Shown: piece after piece, positions 25,256 through 32,720 of the stretch
How positions within the stretch are numbered: the first letter of the stretch is position 1
How the letters are laid out: each line of letters begins with the position of its first letter
The notes under the pieces: generated by a model
Seen by the model: only the letters and a program-made list of their open reading frames with translations
What the model was told of the DNA's origin: nothing
Databases searched by the model: none
Made by a program: the position numbers and the translations under genes
Assembly: GCA_023483915.1 (NCBI GenBank)
Contig: JAMDEO010000229.1
Span: forward strand, 1,174-37,059
From: Actinomycetota bacterium
GTDB lineage: Bacteria; Actinomycetota; Thermoleophilia; RBG-16-64-13
Direction of reading: 5' to 3'
DNA: 35,886 nt

Positions 25256-27940
25256 ATGAGCAGCGACAGCGACGCGCGATCGAGTCAGAGGGCCAGCGAA
25301 AAGACCGTCATCAAGGGAGCCTGCTTCAGTGGCTTCGGCGACAATTCCACTCCCACTTGTGTCGATGTGAAGGACCAGAGGATCGTACGTATCCGGCCGC
25401 TTCATTGGGACTGGAAGTACAATCCCAAAGACTTCAACCCCTGGAAGTATGAGGCGCGGGGCAAGACCTTCGAGCCGCCCATGAAGGCCCCGGTTCCTCC
25501 TTTCGGTCTTGCCTACAAGAAGAGGGTCTACTCGCCCAATCGCATCCTCTTCCCGCTCAAGCGGGTGGACTGGGACCCGGCAGGGGCCCCCGGCTCTACG
25601 GGACCCGGCGGGCGCAACCCGCAGAACCGGGGGATCAGCAAGTACGTGCGGATGTCCTGGGACGAGGCCCTGGATATCGTGGCCGCGGAGATCAGGCGAG
25701 TGGTTGAGACCTACGGGCCGGAGGGCGTTCTCCTTCAGGCGGAAGGCCATTCGGAAGGCAAACTGATCCATGCCCCGCACGGCTGCTCCACTCACCTAAT
25801 GAATCTGCTCGGCGGCTACACCCAGCAGATCCGCAACCCGGACAGCTGGGAAGGCTGGTACTGGGGGGCGAAACATGTGTGGGGCAACGAGCCCAACGGA
25901 TGCAACATGCAGTACTGCTCCAACATCTACAACGATGTGGCCAAGAACACCGAGATGCTCATCTGCCAGGGCTGCGACCAGGAGACCACTCCCTGGGGCT
26001 TCGGCGGCGGTACGCTTGCTAGCAACTTGAGCTTCTGGTACACCGACCTGGGGATCAGGCAGATATACATCAGCCCCGACCTCAACTACGCCGCGGCCGT
26101 GCACGCCGACAAGTGGATCCCCGTCCTCCCCAACACCGACGTAGCTCTGCAGTTGGCCCTCGCCTATCAGTGGATCGTAAACGGCACATACGACAAGGAG
26201 TACGTGGAGACCCACGTGGTCGGCTTCGACAAGTTCGCCGACTACGTGCTGGGCAGAGAAGACGGCGTTCCCAAGACTCCCAAGTGGGCTTCGGAGAAGT
26301 GCGGGGTACCCTCCCGCACCATCAAGGCTCTGGCCAAACAATGGGGCTCCAAGCGCACCACCGTCTGTCATGGCTATGGCGGCCCCTATATCAGAGGCCC
26401 GTATTCCACCGAGCCTGCGCGCATGGAAGTCATTCTGCTCGGCATGCAGGGTCTGGGCAAGCCGGGCGTCAACCAGATGTGCTGGGTGGAGGGGAGCCGG
26501 ATAGGGGAAGCAGTGGCGCGCGCGCGATGGGGTAGGTCCGGCATCGTCGGCGCCCAGACGCCGGCGCCGATCCTGCGGCCGGACGTCCACGCCGCTTACC
26601 GGGGCTATATCCCGTTCATGATGAAACAGCCATCGATGATCCCCAAAACGATCCTGCACGATGTCATCGATACGGGTGCCTATGACATCTACGGCAGTTC
26701 CGACCAGATGGATCCGGCGGAAGACCAGTTCATACACTACGTCTACCCGCTGCCGGGCAAAAATGAGTTCCACATGATGTGGTGTGACACGCCGTGCTTT
26801 AGCACCTGCTGGAACGACGGGAACGCCTACCAGCACTCTTTGCGCAATCCCAAGATCGAGACGGTCCTCATCCAGCACCCATGGATGGAGAACGATTGCC
26901 TCTTCGCGGACATCATCCTGCCCTCCAACACGAAGTTCGAGACGGACGACCTCGGCTGCGACGACTGGCCGGTGTGGTACAACTGCGTCTACCTCGAGGA
27001 GCAGGCCATCGAGCCCCGGGGCGATAGCATGAGCGACTACGAGATCGTGGTCGCCATCGCCGACCGGCTGGGACTCAAAGAGGAATACACGCACGGCAAG
27101 ACGGTCGACGACTGGATCAAGGTCGGCTTCGACGGTTCGGGGATGGAAGAGGCGGGTCTGTGCTCGTGGGAAGAGATCCAGGACAAACAGTACTACGTGA
27201 TCCCCACCGATCCCGACTGGGAGAAGAAGTACCCCGCCGGCATGATCCAGTTCTACGAGGACCCGGAGAAATACCCCATGACTACGCCAAGCGGCAAGCT
27301 TGAGTTCTACTCGCAGCGGCTGGCGGAGAACTTCCCCGATGACATGGAGCGGCCGCCGGTGCCGCACTGGATCGAAAGGAGCGAGTTTCACGACGAGAGG
27401 CTATCCGGCGAGCGGGCGAAGAAGTACACGCTGCTGGTCTGCTCCAACCATCCACGCTGGCGCGTGCATGCCCAGATGGACGACGTGAACTGGTTCCACG
27501 AGATCGAGACAGGCAAGGTCATAGGTCCGGACGGCTACCACTACGAGCCGGTCTGGCTCCATCCCTCCGAGGCGAAGAAGCGGGGGATTGAAAGCGGCGA
27601 CGTGGTGACCATCTTCAACGAAAGGGGCAAACTGCTCGGCGGCGCGTACGTCACTGAGCGCCTCATGCCGGGCGTAATCTACATCGATCATGGGGCCCGC
27701 TACGACCCCATCGTGCCGGGGGAATTCGACCGCGGTGGCGCCATCAACACCATCTGCCCGCGCAAGACGACTTCCAAAAACTGCGCAGGCATGGTCACGA
27801 GCGGCTTCCTGGCAGAAGTGGAACGGACCGATCTGGATGCGCTAAGGAAACAGTATCCCGAGGCCTTCAGCCGTCCGTTCGACCGTGGTTCCGGTCAGAC
27901 CTTTGAAAGGGTGCTGCACACGGGGGAGGGAACCCGTTGA
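25256..27940 (+). CDS. Molybdopterin oxidoreductase, pyrogallol-phloroglucinol transhydroxylase-like large subunit (alpha1)
   Basis: Large catalytic subunit of the DMSO reductase family, 894 residues, close in size to the Pelobacter transhydroxylase alpha subunit. It should bind a molybdenum (or tungsten) bis-molybdopterin cofactor. As in that enzyme, there is no N-terminal CxxCxxxC iron-sulphur motif; the region reads GACFSGFGDNS. The segment RNPDSWEGWYWG carries the Asp-Ser pair that in transhydroxylase supplies the catalytic Asp and the Ser ligand to the metal. There is no Tat signal, so it acts in the cytosol. ATG 25256 has GGGGGA upstream; ATG 25226 would add ten residues that are also conserved in alpha2. 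Its TGA overlaps the TTG of beta1. Likely role: hydroxyl transfer or dehydroxylation of a polyphenol. The exact substrate is unknown, and resorcinol hydroxylase-like activity is an alternative. Confidence 0.85.
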   Translation: MSSDSDARSSQRASEKTVIKGACFSGFGDNSTPTCVDVKDQRIVRIRPLHWDWKYNPKDFNPWKYEARGKTFEPPMKAPVPPFGLAYKKRVYSPNRILFPLKRVDWDPAGAPGSTGPGGRNPQNRGISKYVRMSWDEALDIVAAEIRRVVETYGPEGVLLQAEGHSEGKLIHAPHGCSTHLMNLLGGYTQQIRNPDSWEGWYWGAKHVWGNEPNGCNMQYCSNIYNDVAKNTEMLICQGCDQETTPWGFGGGTLASNLSFWYTDLGIRQIYISPDLNYAAAVHADKWIPVLPNTDVALQLALAYQWIVNGTYDKEYVETHVVGFDKFADYVLGREDGVPKTPKWASEKCGVPSRTIKALAKQWGSKRTTVCHGYGGPYIRGPYSTEPARMEVILLGMQGLGKPGVNQMCWVEGSRIGEAVARARWGRSGIVGAQTPAPILRPDVHAAYRGYIPFMMKQPSMIPKTILHDVIDTGAYDIYGSSDQMDPAEDQFIHYVYPLPGKNEFHMMWCDTPCFSTCWNDGNAYQHSLRNPKIETVLIQHPWMENDCLFADIILPSNTKFETDDLGCDDWPVWYNCVYLEEQAIEPRGDSMSDYEIVVAIADRLGLKEEYTHGKTVDDWIKVGFDGSGMEEAGLCSWEEIQDKQYYVIPTDPDWEKKYPAGMIQFYEDPEKYPMTTPSGKLEFYSQRLAENFPDDMERPPVPHWIERSEFHDERLSGERAKKYTLLVCSNHPRWRVHAQMDDVNWFHEIETGKVIGPDGYHYEPVWLHPSEAKKRGIESGDVVTIFNERGKLLGGAYVTERLMPGVIYIDHGARYDPIVPGEFDRGGAINTICPRKTTSKNCAGMVTSGFLAEVERTDLDALRKQYPEAFSRPFDRGSGQTFERVLHTGEGTR

Positions 27941-28758
27941 AAGCGATGATCATCGACATAACCAAGTGTAACGGCTGCTACGCCTGCCAGATCGCCTGTA
28001 AAGACGAACACGTCGCGAACGACTGGACCCCCATCGCCAAGCCTCAACCGGATACGGGCCAGTTCTGGATGAAGACCAAAGATATCGTGCGGGGACAGGT
28101 GCCCAGGGTCAAGGTCGCCTACATGCACCACATCTGCCAGCATTGCGATGAAGCTCCCTGTCTGAAGGCCTGCAAGATGGGCGCGATATACAAGAGAGAA
28201 GACGGGACGGTCATTATCGATCCCGTCAAATGCAGCGGTCATAAGCTCTGCATCGACGCCTGTCCCTACGGTGTCATCTACTACAACAACGATCTTCAGA
28301 TAGCGCAGAAGTGTACCTGGTGCGCACATCTGCTGGATAAGGGTTGGAAGGAGCCGCGCTGTGTAGACTCCTGTCCCACCGGAGCGCTTCAGTTCGGCGA
28401 GGAGGAAGATCTCAAAGACCTCATCGCCAGGGCCGAGATGCTCCTTCCCGAAGCCAACGTGGGACCTCGGATCTATTACATCGGCCTACCCAAGAGGTTT
28501 GTCGCGGGCGGCGTGTATGATCCAGAAGAGGACGAGTGCGTGGAAGACGCTACCGTGAGCCTCAAAGATGCGGCAGGCAAGGAAGTGGCGACCGCCAAGA
28601 CCGACGGTTTCGGCGACTTCTGGTTCGATGGCCTGGGAGTCGGCGTCTACTCCATGAGGGTGGAGAAGAGCGGCTATGTGCCCATAGAGATCATCGACAT
28701 CAGTACTGAACAAGACATCAACATCGGCGACTTGGAGCTATCCAAGTCGGCGCAATGA
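27937..28758 (+). CDS. Transhydroxylase-like iron-sulphur small subunit (beta1)
   Basis: Electron-transfer partner of alpha1, 273 residues, very near the Pelobacter beta subunit length. Four cysteine motifs are present: C11/14/17/21, C67/70/75/79, C99/H102/C105/C109 and C126/129/142/146. The third has His where the second Cys is usual, so the FS4-type cluster is probably altered. After about residue 185 the protein has a small beta-sandwich domain (VAGGVYDPEEDECVEDATVSL to GYVPIEI), like the transthyretin- or carboxypeptidase-regulatory-like domain of transhydroxylase beta. The TTG start overlaps the alpha1 stop (TTGA), with GGAGG upstream. ATG 27946 three codons later is the alternative. Confidence 0.88.
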   Translation: MKAMIIDITKCNGCYACQIACKDEHVANDWTPIAKPQPDTGQFWMKTKDIVRGQVPRVKVAYMHHICQHCDEAPCLKACKMGAIYKREDGTVIIDPVKCSGHKLCIDACPYGVIYYNNDLQIAQKCTWCAHLLDKGWKEPRCVDSCPTGALQFGEEEDLKDLIARAEMLLPEANVGPRIYYIGLPKRFVAGGVYDPEEDECVEDATVSLKDAAGKEVATAKTDGFGDFWFDGLGVGVYSMRVEKSGYVPIEIIDISTEQDINIGDLELSKSAQ

Positions 28759-28793
28759 CAGGGACGCACCTGTCGTCTAGCGAGGAGTCATCA

Positions 28794-28829
28794 GATGCCG
28801 CATCCCCTCAGAGGAGGGGATGCGGCATC
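28794..28829 (+). terminator. Perfect 16-bp inverted repeat after beta1
   Basis: GATGCCGCATCCCCTC and its exact complement enclose the four-base loop AGAG, 35 bases after the beta1 stop. It has no T run, so it is a factor-aided terminator or an RNA-stabilising hairpin separating beta1 from iclR. Confidence 0.65.
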
Positions 28830-28885
28830 AGCCGGCGTGCGCTTCTGATACCCTTACATTGAGGGGGCCGAGCAGGAATTTGACG

Positions 28886-28905
28886 TGTCGGGCGTACGCC
28901 CGACA
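28886..28905. promoter_or_regulatory. Perfect 20-base palindrome before iclR, likely operator
   Basis: TGTCGGGCGTACGCCCGACA is its own reverse complement and ends 13 bases before the iclR ATG. Its position suits autoregulation by the IclR protein or binding of another regulator. Confidence 0.6.
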
Positions 28906-28918
28906 AGCGGAGGCGTGA

Positions 28919-29755
28919 ATGGCCGGACGAGTTCGCAAACAGGAATCACAAGCTGCCGTCGAGGAAGCGCCGACGTCTCGGCTCGACGTGGACGACGGAG
29001 TACTCATCGGATCTGTTTCCAAGGCTCTGCGATTGTTCTCTCTCTTTTCCGCAGAACATCCGGCATGGAGCCTGCAAGACATGAGGCGCACGCTTGGGCT
29101 TTCCAAGACCATGACCTATCGTCTGGCAAGGACTCTCGAATACGAAGGCTTCATAGTACTTAGTCAAGACACCGGGCTCTACCATGTCGGTCCGTCGGTG
29201 GTTCCTTGCGTGTCACTGATCTATTCCCGGGCCGAACTGACCAGGATCGCGAGGCCGTATCTCGCCGAGTTGGTGGAGAAAACTGAGGAGAGCGCAGTCC
29301 TCGCCCTGGAGATATACGACGCGATCGTCGTTGTCGATCAGGTCCCTACACCCCATTTCTTCAAGCCTCCGCATCCTCCCTTGTGGCTGGTGGTGGACAA
29401 CCTGGCGAACGCGTGTGCCAAGGTGATGGCTGCCTTCAAGTCTCAGACTGAGCGAGAGAGGCTGTTGGCGCGTCCGTATGAGAAGCTCACCGATGCCACC
29501 ATAACGGATCCCGAAGCGCTGAGGGCTGAGCTGAAAAAGGTCCGGCGGGACGGCGTGGCTTTCGATTTAGAGGAGCAGAACCGAGGCCTATGCTCGGTGG
29601 CGGCTCCCGTCCTAGCCCATGACGGGTCGCCGCTGGCATCCATCGCCATCATCGCACCCAGTGAGCGTTTCGCTCCGAAGGTGCGGCCGCGTTACGCCCA
29701 ACTGACAAAGGAAGCTGGGGACAGTCTGTCGCGGTACCTAGGGTTCACTGGGTAA
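28919..29755 (+). CDS. IclR-family transcriptional regulator
   Basis: Regulator of 278 residues. The N-terminal winged helix is visible at about residues 32-90 (SVSKALRLFSLF, then LGLSKTMTYRLARTLEYEGFI). The C-terminal effector-binding GAF-like domain includes ELVEKTEESAVLALE and the conserved RGLCSVAAPVLAHDGSPLASI. IclR proteins often control aromatic-compound pathways and bind pathway intermediates. It has an ATG with GGAGG five bases upstream and lies between two transhydroxylase-like operons, so local control is likely, though not proved. Confidence 0.92.
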   Translation: MAGRVRKQESQAAVEEAPTSRLDVDDGVLIGSVSKALRLFSLFSAEHPAWSLQDMRRTLGLSKTMTYRLARTLEYEGFIVLSQDTGLYHVGPSVVPCVSLIYSRAELTRIARPYLAELVEKTEESAVLALEIYDAIVVVDQVPTPHFFKPPHPPLWLVVDNLANACAKVMAAFKSQTERERLLARPYEKLTDATITDPEALRAELKKVRRDGVAFDLEEQNRGLCSVAAPVLAHDGSPLASIAIIAPSERFAPKVRPRYAQLTKEAGDSLSRYLGFTG

Positions 29756-29761
29756 GCACCG

Positions 29762-29790
29762 TTGACACGGTACCTAACGTCTGTTATATG
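29762..29790 (+). promoter_or_regulatory. Promoter of alpha2-alpha3-beta2 (TTGACA-17-TATATG)
   Basis: TTGACA at 29762-29767 and TATATG at 29785-29790. The stretch around it is nearly identical to the alpha1 promoter, showing that the duplication included the control region. It begins six bases after the iclR stop. Confidence 0.7.
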
Positions 29791-29806
29791 CACAGAATAC
29801 GAAACA

Positions 29807-29818
29807 CCCGATTCGGAA
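29807..29818 (+). promoter_or_regulatory. Operator-like motif CCCGATTCGGAA behind the alpha2 promoter
   Basis: Same sequence and same distance from the -10 as at alpha1 (25026-25037). Confidence 0.5.
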
Positions 29819-29946
29819 AACTAGCACCGACAGAATCGCCACCGTGCATAGCAGAAGAAGGATGCAGCACGGAGACGCGGCAAGCGCGCAGGGGTAGATG
29901 CCCGACCGGCCGGAGCTGAGAGAGGGGGAGTAGCAGCAGGACGGGG

Positions 29947-29977
29947 GGTCGGCTGCGGTTCGGCCGGGCGGCCGATC
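29947..29977 (+). promoter_or_regulatory. Conserved leader hairpin before alpha2
   Basis: GGTCGGCT (29947-29954) pairs with GGCCGATC (29970-29977). Compared with alpha1 the change C to T keeps pairing as G-U, while the loop differs. Confidence 0.35.
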
Positions 29978-30041
29978 AGGCGAAGGACTCTTTCGAGAAG
30001 CACAAGGCACTATGGATTCATCGTTGGTAGGGGGACCCAGG

Positions 30042-32720
30042 ATGAGCAGCGACAGCGACGCACGATCGAGAGAGAACGCTAGTGAAAAGACTGTCATCAA
30101 GGGCGCTTGCTTCAGTGGCTTTGGCGACAATTCCACCCCCACTTGCGTCGATGTGAAGGACAACAAGATCGTTCGCATCCGGCCGCTGCACTGGGACTGG
30201 AAGTATGAACCGGAGGACTTCAACCCCTGGAAGTATGAGGCGCGGGGCAAGACCTTCGAGCCGCCGCTCAAGGCGCCCGTGCCCCCTCATGGTCTTGCCT
30301 ACAAGAAAAGAGTCTACTCGCCCAACCGCATCCTTTATCCGCTTAAGCGAGTGGATTGGGACCCAGCAGGGGCCCCAGGCTCGACGGGGCCGGGCGGACG
30401 CAACCCACAGAACCGGGGGATCAGCAAGTACGAGCGGATCTCCTGGGACGAGGCCCTGGATATCGTAGCCGCCGAGATCAGAAGAGTGGTTGACACCTAC
30501 GGGCCCGAGGGCGTGCTCCTGCAGGCGGAAGGCCATTCGGAAGGCAAAGTGATACACGCCCCCCACGGCTGCTCCACGTACCTCATGAATCTCCTCGGGG
30601 GTTACACCCAACAGATCCGCAACCCAGATAGCTGGGAAGGCTGGTACTGGGGGGCGAAGCATGTGTGGGGCAACGAGCCGGTGGGTTTGAACTTCGAATA
30701 CGCTTCGAACATGTACAACGACGTGGCCAAGAACACGGAGATGCTCATCTGCCAGGGCTGCGACCAGGAAACCACGCCCTGGGGTTTCGGCGGCGGTACC
30801 CTTCCCAGCCTCCTGAGCTATTGGTACACCGATCTGGGCATCAAGCAGATATACATCAGCCCCGACCTCAACTACGCCGCCGCCGTGCACGCCGACAAGT
30901 GGATCCCCATCCTCCCCAACACCGACGTGGCCCTGCAACTCGCCCTTGCCTATCAATGGATCGTCAACGACACCTACGACAAGGAGTATGTCGAGACCCA
31001 CGTGGTCGGCTTCGAGAAGTTCGCCGACTACGTGCTGGGCAAAGAAGACGGCGTTCCCAAGACCCCCAAGTGGGCTTCGGAGAAGTGCGGGGTACCTTCC
31101 CGCACCATCAAGGCTCTGGCCAAACAATGGGGCTCAAAGCGCACCACCGTGGCTCACGGCCAGGGCGGTCCCATGATCAGAGGCCCATATTCAAGCGAGC
31201 CCGCGCGCATGGAGGTCTGTCTTTTAGGCATGCAGGGACTTGGGAAGCCGGGGGTGAACCAGCTCAACTTTGTCGAAGGCACCATGCTGGGAAGCTATAA
31301 CCGGGTTCGATCCGGCCGACCAGGAGTGGTGGGGATGCAGACGCCGGCTTCGATCGTGCGGCCCCACGTCGGCGCAGCTTATCGCGGCTATATCCCGTTC
31401 ATGTGGAAGCAAGAATCCTTAATCCCCAAACCCCTTCTGCATGACGTCATCGATACGGGCTCGTACGACATCTACGGCAGTGCCGACCAGATGGATCCCG
31501 TAGATGATCAGTTCAAACACTACGTCTACCCGCTGCCGGGCAAGAACGAGATCCACATGATGTGGAGCGACACACCGTGCTTCACCACTTGCTGGAACGA
31601 CGGGAACGCGTTCCACCGGTCCATGCGCAACCCCAAGATCGAGTGCATCCTCGTCCAGCACCCATGGATGGAGAACGATTGCCTCTTCGCCGACATCATC
31701 TTGCCCTCCAACACCAAGTTCGAGACGAGCGACATCGGCGCGGATCACTGGCCGGTCCAGTACAACTGTGTGTACCTCGAAGAGCAGGCCATCGAGCCGC
31801 GCGGCGAGACCATGAGCGACTATGAGGTCGTCGTTGCCATCGCCGACCGGCTGGGCCTCAAAGAGGAATACACGCAAGGAAGATCGGTGGATGACTGGAT
31901 CAAGGTCGGCTTCGATGGTTCCGGGATGGAGAAAGCGGGTCTCTGCTCCTGGGAAGAGATCCAGGACAAGAAGTACTACGTCATCCCGACCGATCCGGAT
32001 TGGGAGAAGATCCCGCACGGGATGATCGAGTTCTATGAGGACCCGGAGAAATACCCGATGACTACTCCAAGCGGCAAGCTCGAGTTCTACTCGCAGCGGC
32101 TGGCGGAGAACTTCCCCGATGACATGGAGCGGCCGCCGGTGCCGCACTGGGTGGAGAAAAGCGAGTTCCACGACGAGAGGCTATCCAGCGAGCGGGCGAG
32201 GACCTACACTCTGCTGGTCATCTCCAACCATCCGCGCTGGCGCGTGCATGCCCAGATGGACGACGTGAACTGGTTCCACGAGATCGAGACCGGGAAGGTC
32301 AGGGGAGCCGATGGATACCCGTACGAACCGGTCTGGCTCCATCCCTCCGAAGCGGAGAAACGCGGCATCAAGAACGGCGATGTGGTGACCATTTTCAACG
32401 AACGAGGCAAGGTCCTCGGCGGCGCCTATATTACGGAGCGCATCATGCCCGGTGTCGTCTACATCGATCATGGGGCCCGCTACGACCCCATCGTGCCGGG
32501 GGAATTAGACCGGGGCGGCGCCATCAACACCATCTGCCCGCACAAAACGACTTCCAAGAACTGCGCGGGAATGGTAACGAGCGGCTTCCTGGCGGAAGTG
32601 GAACGGACCGATCTGGATGCGCTAAGGAAACAGTATCCCGAGGCCTTCAGCCGTCCGTTCGACCGTGGTTCCGGTCAGACCTTTGAAAGGGTGCTGCACA
32701 AGGGGGAGGAAACCCGTTGA
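30042..32720 (+). CDS. Transhydroxylase-like molybdopterin large subunit (alpha2)
   Basis: Second large subunit, 892 residues, a close paralogue of alpha1 along its full length. It has the same features: no N-terminal iron-sulphur motif, RNPDSWEGWYWG with D196-S197 as probable catalytic Asp and metal-ligand Ser, and no export signal. Differences from alpha1 cluster around residues 212-221 and 405-465. The ATG at 30042 has the same GGGGGA site; ATG 30012 would give 902 residues. The gene has no small subunit directly after it: its TGA overlaps the TTG of alpha3, with the same GGAGG-AAACCCG-TTGA junction that joins alpha1 to beta1. It may share beta2 or beta1. Substrate unknown, probably a polyphenol different from that of alpha1. 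Confidence 0.85.
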   Translation: MSSDSDARSRENASEKTVIKGACFSGFGDNSTPTCVDVKDNKIVRIRPLHWDWKYEPEDFNPWKYEARGKTFEPPLKAPVPPHGLAYKKRVYSPNRILYPLKRVDWDPAGAPGSTGPGGRNPQNRGISKYERISWDEALDIVAAEIRRVVDTYGPEGVLLQAEGHSEGKVIHAPHGCSTYLMNLLGGYTQQIRNPDSWEGWYWGAKHVWGNEPVGLNFEYASNMYNDVAKNTEMLICQGCDQETTPWGFGGGTLPSLLSYWYTDLGIKQIYISPDLNYAAAVHADKWIPILPNTDVALQLALAYQWIVNDTYDKEYVETHVVGFEKFADYVLGKEDGVPKTPKWASEKCGVPSRTIKALAKQWGSKRTTVAHGQGGPMIRGPYSSEPARMEVCLLGMQGLGKPGVNQLNFVEGTMLGSYNRVRSGRPGVVGMQTPASIVRPHVGAAYRGYIPFMWKQESLIPKPLLHDVIDTGSYDIYGSADQMDPVDDQFKHYVYPLPGKNEIHMMWSDTPCFTTCWNDGNAFHRSMRNPKIECILVQHPWMENDCLFADIILPSNTKFETSDIGADHWPVQYNCVYLEEQAIEPRGETMSDYEVVVAIADRLGLKEEYTQGRSVDDWIKVGFDGSGMEKAGLCSWEEIQDKKYYVIPTDPDWEKIPHGMIEFYEDPEKYPMTTPSGKLEFYSQRLAENFPDDMERPPVPHWVEKSEFHDERLSSERARTYTLLVISNHPRWRVHAQMDDVNWFHEIETGKVRGADGYPYEPVWLHPSEAEKRGIKNGDVVTIFNERGKVLGGAYITERIMPGVVYIDHGARYDPIVPGELDRGGAINTICPHKTTSKNCAGMVTSGFLAEVERTDLDALRKQYPEAFSRPFDRGSGQTFERVLHKGEETR

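Noticed and set aside
25796-27391. Long minus-strand open frame (531 codons) opposite alpha1
   Set aside because: It mirrors the codons of a strongly recognisable molybdopterin enzyme in GC-rich DNA, has no family motif and no ribosome site; the same happens opposite alpha2 and alpha3.
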